Position numbers and translations under genes: made by a program
The notes under the pieces: model-generated
What the model was told of the DNA's origin: nothing
The model's database searches: none
The model's input: only the letters and a program-made list of their open reading frames with translations
In this document: in pieces, positions 26,293 through 34,360 of the stretch
Numbering within the stretch: position 1 is the stretch's first letter
Layout: each line of letters opens with the position of its first letter
Source of the DNA: Chitinophagaceae bacterium
GTDB lineage: Bacteria; Bacteroidota; Bacteroidia; Chitinophagales; Chitinophagaceae
NCBI GenBank assembly: GCA_019752045.1
Contig: JAIEMP010000015.1
Coordinates: 62,001-126,000 of the forward strand
Direction: 5' to 3'
Length of the DNA: 64,000 nt

Positions 26293-29200
26293 TTAATTCA
26301 AACTTCTGAAATCCACCGGTACCAATTTACTTACACCGGCTTCCTGCATGGTAACACCATAGATCACATCCACCGCACCCATTGTTTGTTTATTATGTGT
26401 AACAATGATGAACTGTGAATTTTCACTAAACTGACGGATCATGTTGGTGAACTTACCAACATTGGCATCATCCAATGGTGCATCCACTTCATCAAGGATA
26501 CAGAACGGAGCCGGTTTAATAAGATAGATCGCAAACAACATCGCTGTTGCGGTTAACGTTTTTTCTCCACCACTTAATTGCGAAATGCTGCTTGGACGTT
26601 TACCTTTTGGTTTGGCCACAATATCAATTCCTGTTTCTGCAAGGTTATCAGGATTTTCCAATACCATATCGGCTGTATCTTCTTCTGTAAACAATGCCTT
26701 AAATACTTTCTGGAAATTTTCACGCACTGCATTAAAGGTTTCAAGAAAACGTTGATTAGCGGTTGCTTCTACTTCCTGAATGGTTTGCAGCAGCGATTCC
26801 TTTGCAGATACCAGATCATTCTTCTGCTCCAGAATAAACTCATAACGCTTGCGCATTTCTTCAAATGCTTCAATGGCCGTGGGATTTACTTCGCCCAGAT
26901 TTTCCAAACGCTTTTTCATTCGGTCAACCTTTGCCTGTAATTCTTCCAATGGCTCCTCACCTGTTCTTGCTTCTTCAATCACTTCTTCCAAGTTTACTTT
27001 AAACTCAACCATTAAACGTTCTTTGGTTCCGCTTAACTGTAATTTTAAATCAGTGAGTTTATCTTTAATCTCATTTAATAAATGATCAACCTGTTCTTTT
27101 TCTTTTTGTTTATGGCGGAGTTCACTTTCTTTTTCACTCAGCACATTCCGCAAATTATAATAGGCCTGATCCGCTTCATTTAATGTACGCTCTTCGCTTT
27201 CTTTATTTTGTAAGAGTGTTACTAAAATATCCTGCGCCTCCAGCAACATCACTTCACTTTCATTGATCTGGGTTGATGCTTCTTCCAATGAAGATGAATT
27301 GGTGGTGATCTGTAACTGCAGATCCTGTAATTGATTTTGCTTGAAATCAAATTCTTGTTTCAGTGCAACTACTTTGCTTTGCTGGCGGGTAACGTTGAGA
27401 TTATAATCGTTGTACGATTGGTTGGCTTCATTATATTGTTGCTCAGCAACAGTAAACTCCTGTTCAATCATTTCCAAACGACCGGCGAGTTCATCTAATT
27501 GCGAATTAAATTTATCCAACTCTTCTTTATACTTCTGCTGGCTCTCATGCACATCTTCCTGCTGTTGTTCCAGATCTTCCAAACGTCTTACAGCATTGGC
27601 TTCCATACCACGGAGGTTCTCCATGCGGTTATCAATACCATAAACCTGGTTCACCAATTGATTGATGGTTGTCTCCGTTTGTTTGATAGCATTTTCTTTG
27701 AGTTGATCATTGAAACCGATCACTTCATTATGACGCATCTGGATGGTATGCTTCAAGTCAAGCACCACTGTTTCCTGTGCAAGAATCTCTTCGTGTAAAC
27801 GCTCCAGATTTTTTGCACGGCCGAGTTTCTTTCCTTCAAACAACCCAACACTGCCGCCGCTCAATGCATATTTACCTTTGAAAAATTTGCCGTCTTTTTC
27901 CAAAACCACTCCATCAAACCCGGCAGGTAAATTATTTTCATCTTCAGCAATAACAACCTGTCCTAATAAATAATTAATAAGTGATTGATATTTACTTTCA
28001 ACTTCAACAACATTCAATGCATGAATGGTGCCTGCCGGGATCTCATTCAACACAGCCTGGCCGTTGAATTTATCCAGCATGAAAAAGTTGGCCTTTCCTT
28101 TCTGGTTCTGATGCAACAACTGAACAGCACTTAATGCATCGCCCATATTTCCTACCACATAATAGTTGAGGTATTGCTCCAGCAGATTTTCAATGGCAGT
28201 GCGGTATTCTTCTTTACAATAGATAATATCACTCAACAATGGCGCTTCAACTTTCCATTGCTCGTTGTTATGCAAAAACTTTACACTCTCAGGATACCCT
28301 TCCATTGAATCAACCAGACTCTTCAACAGATCATGCTCATTCTTTTTTGAATCAAGCTTTCTGTTTTCATCTGCCAGTTGATTACGCAATCCTTCAAGCG
28401 CCTGCTGCGTTTGCAGAATCTGTTCTTTTGTAAACTCATGCTGTTCCTGCAAATGCTGTAACTCTTCACGGCAATTATTGAGTTCGTATTCTTTCTGTTG
28501 CTTTTCTTCTTCGAGTTGCTGGAGTTGTTGTTTGCGGTTGGTTTGTTCTTCTTTTAACTGAAAGATGGTGCGTTGCAGATTCTGCACTGTAGTTTCACCA
28601 ACAGCTACATTTTTCTCTGCTTCAAACTGGTTCCGTTGTATCGCCTGGTTTTCTTTACGCAGTTCATCAATACCACTGCGCTTTTCATCAAACACTTTTC
28701 GTTTTTCTTCTACTGCACTGCGCAAGCCATCCAGTTGTGTGCTGAGATCATTCAAACGCAGATCTTCTTCTGTAATTTGCTGCTGGGTAAAATGGATGCT
28801 CTCTTCAATCCCTTTTAATTGTCCGCCTGCTTTTTGTAAAAAGTCATTCAGACTGGTTTCTTTTTCTTTGAGATAATGTAAGCGTTGCTGCGCTAAATTC
28901 TTATCGTTTTCTTTTGTACGCAAATGCTGCAACATGTCGTTAAAAGCATGCTGCATGGTTTGCAGTTCACGTTCCTTTTCAATAAAACCAACTTTCTCCT
29001 GCTCAATCGCAGCTTCTTCTGTTGCGATCTTTGCTTCCAGCTCCACTTTTTTATTTACTTCAGCTTCGTGTTGCTCATTTAAATCTTTCCAGGTAAGATT
29101 AAAGCCTTCCAATGCAGCTTTGGCTAATTCAATACTTACTTCACGATAATCTTTTTTGATCTCGTAATACTTCTCTGCTTTCTTGGCCTGGTTCTCTAAT

Positions 29201-29811
29201 GTTTTTAACTGGTTGTTGATTTCGAACAACAGATCTTCAATACGTGCCAGATCCTGTTCAGTTGCATCCAGTTTATTCTTGGCTTCTTTCTTTCTTGTTT
29301 TGTAAATGGTGATACCGGCAGCCTGCTCCAACATTCTTCTACGGCTGTTGTCTTTGTCTTTAATAATATCATCCACCATCCCCAATTCAATGATGGCATA
29401 GCTGTCGGTACTGATACCCGTATCGAGAAAAAGATTTTGAATATCTTTTAATCGACATTGTACATCGTTGAGGCGATATTCACTTTCTCCGCTCTTGTAA
29501 AACTTACGGGTAACAGTAACGGTGCTGAACTCGGTGGGTAACAGGTTACGGGTATTTTCAAACGTCAGACTTACTTCGGCCAAACCGGAAGCGCTGCGTG
29601 TACGGGAACCGTTAAAAACAAGACTGTCGAGGTTTTCACTGCGCAAATGGCTGATCTTTTGCTCGCCAATTACCCAACGGATACTGTCAATGATATTACT
29701 CTTGCCGCAACCATTGGGACCAATGATCCCGGTTACACCTTCATCAAAACTAACCACAGTTTTATCGGCAAAACTTTTAAAACCCTTAATTTCTAAGCTC
29801 TTTAAACGCAC
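26293..29811 (-). CDS. smc: Chromosome segregation ATPase SMC
   Basis: SMC dimers compact and help separate the chromosome. The 1172 residues show a Walker A motif GPNGCGKSNI (31-40), a long coiled coil, a hinge near residues 510-650, a second coiled coil, the signature LSGGEKTL (1079) and Walker B CILDEVDAP (about 1104). The hinge region contains AVQLLHQNQKGKANFF-type sequence, as in bacterial SMC. The promoter (TATATTTG) lies 24 bases upstream of the ATG. ScpA and ScpB are not in the window. Confidence 0.98.
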   Translation of the reverse strand: MRLKSLEIKGFKSFADKTVVSFDEGVTGIIGPNGCGKSNIIDSIRWVIGEQKISHLRSENLDSLVFNGSRTRSASGLAEVSLTFENTRNLLPTEFSTVTVTRKFYKSGESEYRLNDVQCRLKDIQNLFLDTGISTDSYAIIELGMVDDIIKDKDNSRRRMLEQAAGITIYKTRKKEAKNKLDATEQDLARIEDLLFEINNQLKTLENQAKKAEKYYEIKKDYREVSIELAKAALEGFNLTWKDLNEQHEAEVNKKVELEAKIATEEAAIEQEKVGFIEKERELQTMQHAFNDMLQHLRTKENDKNLAQQRLHYLKEKETSLNDFLQKAGGQLKGIEESIHFTQQQITEEDLRLNDLSTQLDGLRSAVEEKRKVFDEKRSGIDELRKENQAIQRNQFEAEKNVAVGETTVQNLQRTIFQLKEEQTNRKQQLQQLEEEKQQKEYELNNCREELQHLQEQHEFTKEQILQTQQALEGLRNQLADENRKLDSKKNEHDLLKSLVDSMEGYPESVKFLHNNEQWKVEAPLLSDIIYCKEEYRTAIENLLEQYLNYYVVGNMGDALSAVQLLHQNQKGKANFFMLDKFNGQAVLNEIPAGTIHALNVVEVESKYQSLINYLLGQVVIAEDENNLPAGFDGVVLEKDGKFFKGKYALSGGSVGLFEGKKLGRAKNLERLHEEILAQETVVLDLKHTIQMRHNEVIGFNDQLKENAIKQTETTINQLVNQVYGIDNRMENLRGMEANAVRRLEDLEQQQEDVHESQQKYKEELDKFNSQLDELAGRLEMIEQEFTVAEQQYNEANQSYNDYNLNVTRQQSKVVALKQEFDFKQNQLQDLQLQITTNSSSLEEASTQINESEVMLLEAQDILVTLLQNKESEERTLNEADQAYYNLRNVLSEKESELRHKQKEKEQVDHLLNEIKDKLTDLKLQLSGTKERLMVEFKVNLEEVIEEARTGEEPLEELQAKVDRMKKRLENLGEVNPTAIEAFEEMRKRYEFILEQKNDLVSAKESLLQTIQEVEATANQRFLETFNAVRENFQKVFKALFTEEDTADMVLENPDNLAETGIDIVAKPKGKRPSSISQLSGGEKTLTATAMLFAIYLIKPAPFCILDEVDAPLDDANVGKFTNMIRQFSENSQFIIVTHNKQTMGAVDVIYGVTMQEAGVSKLVPVDFRSLN

Positions 29812-29834
29812 TATTTTTCAATTTAGGAAGGCGA

Positions 29835-29842
29835 CAAATATA
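29835..29842 (-). promoter_or_regulatory. smc promoter, -7 element
   Basis: On the minus strand TATATTTG matches TAnnTTTG exactly, 24 bases before the smc ATG. TTTT lies 18 bases upstream as a weak -33 element. Confidence 0.6.
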
Positions 29843-30112
29843 GGAGATTAGGGCTGTATTAAAATTTACCCATTTTTTATCTTATCAACACATTTTGCCT
29901 TGTTTTCAACAAGAGCAAGGTTTTGTTTGTACTATCGCCGCATTATCTTATTTATAAATAACAGCGTATTTTTTGGGGTTATCAGCGGCATGTTTTCATA
30001 GCATCTTCGTTGCCACGCTCGCTTGTACTCCATCACTTTAGGCAACGGGCCTCTTATCTATTCATATTCTTTTGTAAGCGATTCATCTCCCCAATTGTCA
30101 GTATGTTGAGGA

Positions 30113-30264
30113 GACTCCTGCGGAGTTGTGTCGGTTCTTTGATTCCTGTTATAAACAGGAAGCCACTAAGTGGCAAGAAAGCAATAAGCGAACTGAATTG
30201 TCCCGTAGGGACAGCCTGTTGATAGAAACAGCACAAAATAATAACCACCGCTCCTTAGGTGCGG
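30113..30264. repeat. Array of five different short palindromes
   Basis: The 550-base gap between smc and the CrtA-like gene holds ACTCCtgcGGAGT (30113-30126 region), CCTGTTataAACAGG (30145-30159), GCCACTaAGTGGC (30162-30174), TGTCCCgtaGGGACA (30199-30213) and CCGCtCCttaGGtGCGG (30248-30264). Several share the CC(G/T)TAGG core of the cluster at 8.6 kb. No gene is visible here. Confidence 0.8.
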
Positions 30265-30361
30265 CCTGTTTATTTTGTCATCACAATTCATTAATCATAT
30301 AAACCGAAATATCACCCCAAACAAGAAAGAACTATTTTGCAGCACAACGGTTATTGATCAT

Positions 30362-31057
30362 ATGTATGCTGTATTAACCATCATTCGCTATAAAAAACGG
30401 TTTATTTATTTCGCTTTGCTGGCAATGGCTATCCATCGGCTGCCATTCCTTTTTCGAAAAGACGTTCATTTTTCAAAAACATTGGGATGCGGAAAAGGCG
30501 GCACCTTCAGCAAAACACCCGACTGGCAGCAATGGGGGTTATTGGCTGTAATGAATGACGAATCACTAACCACCATCAACGATCAACAAACCTTGCAGCA
30601 AAAAGCCTACGGCGGTTTTATACACGGCTGGTGGAAGTTCTTTGGCTGCGAAACATGGACGGTGCTGCTGCAACCAATCGAAGCACATGGAAGCTGGGAT
30701 GGGAAGCAGGCGTTTGGATCTTTACCTGCTAAATCAGATTATGAAGGCCGGATTGCCGTGCTTACCCGTGCTACCATTCGCCCTAGCAAACGTTCCCGAT
30801 TTTGGGAACATGTGGAAGCTGTGTCGAATGATATGCGGAAAGCCGAGGGCTTCCGTTTTTCGGTGGGTATTGGCGAATCGCCGTGGTTGCGACAAGCCAC
30901 CTTTTCCATTTGGGACAGTAAAGAACAGATGAAACAGTTTGCTTACAAAATGCCACGCCACACCGATGTGATTCAGAAAACAAAAAAAGAGAATTGGTAT
31001 AGCGAGGATATGTTTGTGCGGTTTAAGGTTTTGGGCAATTGGGGGAAAACGCCGTAA
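30362..31057 (+). CDS. CrtA-like (spheroidene monooxygenase family) protein
   Basis: The 231-residue protein resembles the CrtA family: LGCGKGGTFSKTPDWQQWG, VLTRATIRPSKRSRFWEHV and SVGIGESPWLRQATFSIWDS are its usual landmarks. CrtA of purple bacteria adds keto groups to carotenoids. Homologues in Bacteroidota lack proven function. No carotenoid genes are nearby, so the substrate is open. ATG 30362 is chosen over the track TTG at 30275, which lies in the palindrome-array tail. TATTTTG at 30333 is a possible -7 element. Confidence 0.8.
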   Translation: MYAVLTIIRYKKRFIYFALLAMAIHRLPFLFRKDVHFSKTLGCGKGGTFSKTPDWQQWGLLAVMNDESLTTINDQQTLQQKAYGGFIHGWWKFFGCETWTVLLQPIEAHGSWDGKQAFGSLPAKSDYEGRIAVLTRATIRPSKRSRFWEHVEAVSNDMRKAEGFRFSVGIGESPWLRQATFSIWDSKEQMKQFAYKMPRHTDVIQKTKKENWYSEDMFVRFKVLGNWGKTP

Positions 31058-31128
31058 TATTTGATCCCTTCATCTTGGAATGAATGAAAGCTGTGAAGAT
31101 GAATTGAAATCGGATTGTACTTACAACA

Positions 31129-31150
31129 ACCTGTCTGCCGACAGGCAGGT
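31129..31150. repeat. CCTGTCTGCCGACAGGCAGG hairpin repeat
   Basis: CCTGTC/GACAGG around TGCC and, alternatively, CTGCC/GGCAG around GACA give two mutually exclusive hairpins in 22 bases. It lies downstream of the CrtA-like gene, with no T tract, so it is a repeat rather than a terminator. Confidence 0.6.
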
Positions 31151-31254
31151 ACAAAATGTTGAACGTTATAATGTTGATTTCCAAGCAAGCCGTTTTCTCA
31201 TGTGCAAAATTTTATACCATATATTTATGTTAGCGGCAAGCAATTTGACATACC

Positions 31255-31749
31255 CTAAATGTTTGGGGTTCCATAACCCTTCTTGACATTTATATCTCTA
31301 AGAGTATTAAATAAATCAACCATTGTGCCATTAGACAAAATCCAATCCATTACTATTTTTAAAACTTCTTCAGCGTCAGACATGTAACCCATTCTGCCGT
31401 CAGCACCACGAATTCCAGCATCACTTATTCTTTTACCCCTTGTTAAGTAAGTATTTTTTTCTTCATAAATGTAGTTACGGGCTTTTTTATTTTTTACACC
31501 CTTGGGTAAGTGTTTCAAAAGCAATTTCTGTATCCCTTTGTAGTAAACATCATACTTTTTTTCAGGGTTTTCTATATTCCCTAAAGCAAATTCCTTTAGC
31601 TCTTTTTTGCTAACAAATTCACCTTCTTCTGTAAGCCTTAACTGCTCACCTTTGACTTCATCTGCTTTAGCCAATATTTTAAGCCTCTCTTCCTCTTCTT
31701 TTGACTTAACAACTTTTGATTTTGGATTTACTTTTTTACCCTTTGCCAT
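31255..31749 (-). CDS. Unknown basic protein linked to the HTH-metallopeptidase
   Basis: The 164-residue product begins with a Lys-rich tail (MAKGKKVNPKSKVVKSKEEEE) and continues as a helical, basic protein. It ends with a conserved-looking block (GKRISDAGIRGADGRMGYMSD, in parts) and the GYGTPNI tail. I do not recognise a family. It lies 11 bases after the metallopeptidase gene on the same strand, so the two are almost certainly one operon. It could be the cleavage target or the effector of a two-component unit, which is only inference. Confidence 0.65.
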   Translation of the reverse strand: MAKGKKVNPKSKVVKSKEEEERLKILAKADEVKGEQLRLTEEGEFVSKKELKEFALGNIENPEKKYDVYYKGIQKLLLKHLPKGVKNKKARNYIYEEKNTYLTRGKRISDAGIRGADGRMGYMSDAEEVLKIVMDWILSNGTMVDLFNTLRDINVKKGYGTPNI

Positions 31750-31760
31750 GTTTAAATAAT

Positions 31761-32972
31761 TTAAAAATTGAACACTTTTTCTTTTAAGTATTTTACTGTT
31801 TCATCAATACTTTCATTCTCAAATGAGTTGACATTTAATTCTTTCAATGCAATCTTTATATCTGGGTCATATTGCTTGAACCTTCCCCAAAATTTACCTT
31901 TACCAGTTTTTTCCATATCGTAACAGTAAAAGTTATAAATTATTGACGGGTGTATCTGGCTTTCTTTAGCATATTCGCTTACGATATAATGGTTACCGAT
32001 GTGAGCATTTATATAATTTGACCTTTCGTTTGAAAACAAAAAGTTTCTTGAAAATTCATTTGCAGCATCTTCTTGCAGCAGGAATAAATCAGCTTCGCCT
32101 GTCAAATGAAAAATTTGTTTCTCAATTTCTTCAAAATCATACAATACATGATGCAATTCATGGATCAACGCAAACCAAACAGTAGCATAGTTTTTATTCA
32201 AATCTGTAAGTGCAACACATGGTTTGTTATGAACAACAAATGTAGCACCCCGTACTTGCGTTGTTGGTAAATGAGGTTGGTAAATTACAGTTACTCCAAT
32301 ATTAAAAAGTGCTTGTGTGACAGTTTTCAATCCTTTTTCAACATTCATTGTATAAGGACGGATTTTAGGCATTAACTCAACTAAAGCTTTTCTGTCAAAT
32401 TTATTTGGGTTGTTGAGTTTTTCAAAGTGTACAAACGCCGACCTAACCCAAAATTCTCTCATTAATGTACTTGCATTTCTCTTTGTCCTACTGAATGCAG
32501 GTATATAAAACTTGTTTACATAATCCTCAATAAAATCAATGTTGAAAAATTTCTTAACACGACTTTCTATATAGTCAAAATCATTTTTCTGCTTAATAAA
32601 CCCAGACTTGGCAAGATTTTTAATATCAAAATTTGAAATCAAAAAAGATTTTGTCCTGGCATCACTTAAATCTTTTGTAACGTCAACAGGTATCCCATTA
32701 ACAAACGCTTTCATTAAAGCTGACACATCTAATCCTAAAAATTGCCCTAACTTTAAAAGGCTAACAACATCTACTCTTTTAGCAGACATATCCAAAATGC
32801 CTTCAAGTGTTCTTTTCTGCATACCTAAAAGGCTTTCAGCTTGGTTTTGTGTTATCCCATACTGGACAAGTTTTATATCAAACAATTCTTTAAAAGACTT
32901 AAATTCTCCGTCCCATTTATCAATTGGCGACAGTAGCTTATAGAAATCGTTTATGAACTTGTCATCTGCCAT
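31761..32972 (-). CDS. HTH-ImmA/IrrE metallopeptidase protein
   Basis: The N-terminus holds a Xre-like HTH (residues about 38-82: GITQNQAESLLGMQKRTLEG, LLKLGQFLGLD). After a linker of about 170 residues comes an ImmA/IrrE-type zinc peptidase: HELHH at about 269-273 gives HExxH, with a downstream Glu in LLQEDAANEFSRNFLF as the probable third ligand. Such proteins often cleave a repressor or antitoxin after a stress signal; ImmA and IrrE/PprI are the models. It is encoded in AT-rich DNA and followed by the 31255-31749 gene. The promoter has two flanking palindromes, consistent with autoregulation. Confidence 0.85.
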   Translation of the reverse strand: MADDKFINDFYKLLSPIDKWDGEFKSFKELFDIKLVQYGITQNQAESLLGMQKRTLEGILDMSAKRVDVVSLLKLGQFLGLDVSALMKAFVNGIPVDVTKDLSDARTKSFLISNFDIKNLAKSGFIKQKNDFDYIESRVKKFFNIDFIEDYVNKFYIPAFSRTKRNASTLMREFWVRSAFVHFEKLNNPNKFDRKALVELMPKIRPYTMNVEKGLKTVTQALFNIGVTVIYQPHLPTTQVRGATFVVHNKPCVALTDLNKNYATVWFALIHELHHVLYDFEEIEKQIFHLTGEADLFLLQEDAANEFSRNFLFSNERSNYINAHIGNHYIVSEYAKESQIHPSIIYNFYCYDMEKTGKGKFWGRFKQYDPDIKIALKELNVNSFENESIDETVKYLKEKVFNF

Positions 32973-32974
32973 TT

Positions 32975-33032
32975 TATGTATTTTTACATAGCAAATATAG
33001 ACACCATAAACATAAAAAGCAAATTTTTATGT
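32975..33032 (-). promoter_or_regulatory. Promoter of the HTH-metallopeptidase operon with two palindromic operators
   Basis: Read on the minus strand, TTTG (33020-33023) and TATATTTG (32992-32999) are separated by exactly 20 bases, the Bacteroidota ideal. The -33 element lies in the loop of ACATAAAAA-N5-TTTTTATGT (33010-33032). TATGTA-N4-TACATA (32975-32990) covers the transcription start up to the ATG. The shared TATGT half-sites suggest one repressor, probably the Xre domain of the operon itself. Confidence 0.7.
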
Positions 33033-33221
33033 AAATTTACCTGACTTTTCCAGTCGCTACCATGACCCTTATTCGCTGCCGAGTCTCAGCACTTCAAAGG
33101 AGACGTGTCAGATAGCATTGTGCGCTGGCCTTGTGGTACTCGCCGTTAGCAAAGTATAATCCCTTTATTCGAATTAATTAAACGTCAGGCTTCGCAACAT
33201 GCGATTTGTTTTGCTGCCTGT

Positions 33222-33288
33222 TAAGTATGGCATGTTTATCATATACCCGAATCATTTAGCCCGGTTTACGATAAACATGCCATACTTA
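33222..33288. repeat. 19-bp perfect inverted repeat with a 29-base loop
   Basis: TAAGTATGGCATGTTTATC (33222-33240) and its exact complement (33270-33288) flank 29 bases. No T tract follows, so it is not a simple terminator. It lies in the 362-base gap between the metallopeptidase operon promoter and the pseudouridine synthase gene; apart from that promoter the gap holds no gene. Confidence 0.85.
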
Positions 33289-33334
33289 TTGAACCATCTA
33301 CTCGCTCAAAATCTGTAATCTTGCAGCCAATTAT

Positions 33335-33943
33335 ATGTCAGCAACTCCTCACCGCTATTTCATCATCAACAAACCATACAATATGGTTTCGCAATTCGTC
33401 AGTTCACATGAAGTGCGTTTACTGGGCGATTTGAATTTTCAATTTCCTGAAGGGATACATGCCATCGGGCGGTTGGATAACCATTCAGAAGGCCTGTTGA
33501 TTTTAACGACTAATAAAAAAGTAACACGCCTGCTGTTTGATCCAAAGAAAAAACATGAACGTAGTTACCTCATCATGGTAAAGAATGTTGTTACACCCGA
33601 ACTTTTACAACAATTAAGAACAGGAGTTTCCATACCTGTTACAACCGGAGAAGATTATATCGCTGTTCCCACTTCCATTGAAATCGTTGAAAATGTAAAA
33701 GATCATTATGTGCACATGGATGATTTTCGACAGCAGTATCCACACACCTGGATGCTGATGACATTGACAGAAGGGAAATTCCACCAGGTTCGAAAAATGT
33801 GTCTGGCCATTCACCGACGTTGCCTGCGTTTGATCCGTGTTTCCATTGGCAACTTAAAACTCGGCGATCTGAAACCGGGTGAGGTAAAAGAAATGGATGA
33901 AAAAACGTTTTTTGAATTGATTGGGATTGAATACAAGGTATAA
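33335..33943 (+). CDS. RluE/RsuA-type pseudouridine synthase
   Basis: The enzyme isomerises a uridine of rRNA to pseudouridine. The 202-residue protein lacks the S4 domain, as RluE does. Its first line RYFIINKPYNMVSQF and catalytic motif GRLDNHSEGLLILT (residues about 44-57, with the catalytic Asp) are clear, followed by HERSYLIMV and GKFHQVRKM. Site in 23S or 16S rRNA cannot be read. TAATCTTG, a near-consensus -7 element, is 18 bases upstream. It is probably monocistronic. Confidence 0.92.
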   Translation: MSATPHRYFIINKPYNMVSQFVSSHEVRLLGDLNFQFPEGIHAIGRLDNHSEGLLILTTNKKVTRLLFDPKKKHERSYLIMVKNVVTPELLQQLRTGVSIPVTTGEDYIAVPTSIEIVENVKDHYVHMDDFRQQYPHTWMLMTLTEGKFHQVRKMCLAIHRRCLRLIRVSIGNLKLGDLKPGEVKEMDEKTFFELIGIEYKV

Positions 33944-34006
33944 GCAAGTAATACCAACTTTCAGCACCCACCCCTCTTAACAGCTTTCTGTGCAACAGCC
34001 TCACTT

Positions 34007-34022
34007 CCCCTCCCGGGAGGGG
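34007..34022. repeat. CCCCTCCCGGGAGGGG palindrome
   Basis: This perfect 16-bp palindrome is related to the CTCCCCC-TTC-GGGGGAG hairpins near 53.6, 53.8 and 56.8-57.0 kb. Confidence 0.75.
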
Positions 34023-34171
34023 ATAAATAATCTTTCCGCTCTATAGGTACACAGCCGAAGAACAACAAACTACAAACGATTACAGATTTGCAGCCGGATA
34101 ATCACCGACCGTAACGATCGGTTTGCCCCTCATCATTCATTACTCATCACTCATTTTCCTTATCTTGCAGC

Positions 34172-34264
34172 ATGTTTTTACAAAAACATATCACTACAAA
34201 CCTGATGCTCTCCTATTTCCTCAACCTGATTGCTGCAGGTGAAGGCAGTTTGCCCGATTACTAA
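34172..34264 (+). CDS. Possible 30-residue ORF behind a promoter-like element
   Basis: The ORF starts at ATG 34172 and ends at TAA 34262, encoding a short peptide (MFLQKHITTNLMLSYFLNL onward). TATCTTG lies five bases before the ATG, so a leaderless transcript is possible. There is no family and no neighbour with which to judge it. It could also be a remnant of a longer gene. Confidence 0.2.
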   Translation: MFLQKHITTNLMLSYFLNLIAAGEGSLPDY

Positions 34265-34360
34265 GTTTATTATTGAGCTGAATGAATTCGTTCATTGATG
34301 GAAATTCATTCACACTGTATTTACTACCCCACACTTTTATTTGAACATTAAACCTGTTTT

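Larger units (their letters stand above)
33944..34360. other. Intergenic region with palindrome and possible short ORF
   Basis: This 417-base gap contains a 16-bp palindrome at 34007 and a possible 30-codon ORF at 34172, listed separately. The rest has no gene I can support. Confidence 0.4.

Noticed and set aside
30113-30264. The palindrome array as a CRISPR array
   Set aside because: The stems differ from each other and are unequally spaced; there is no constant repeat and no cas gene.
33060-33160. Possible attachment site beside the metallopeptidase operon (GTTAGC words at 31230 and 33150)
   Set aside because: The shared word is too short, the copies are not in a consistent repeat, and no integrase is present.
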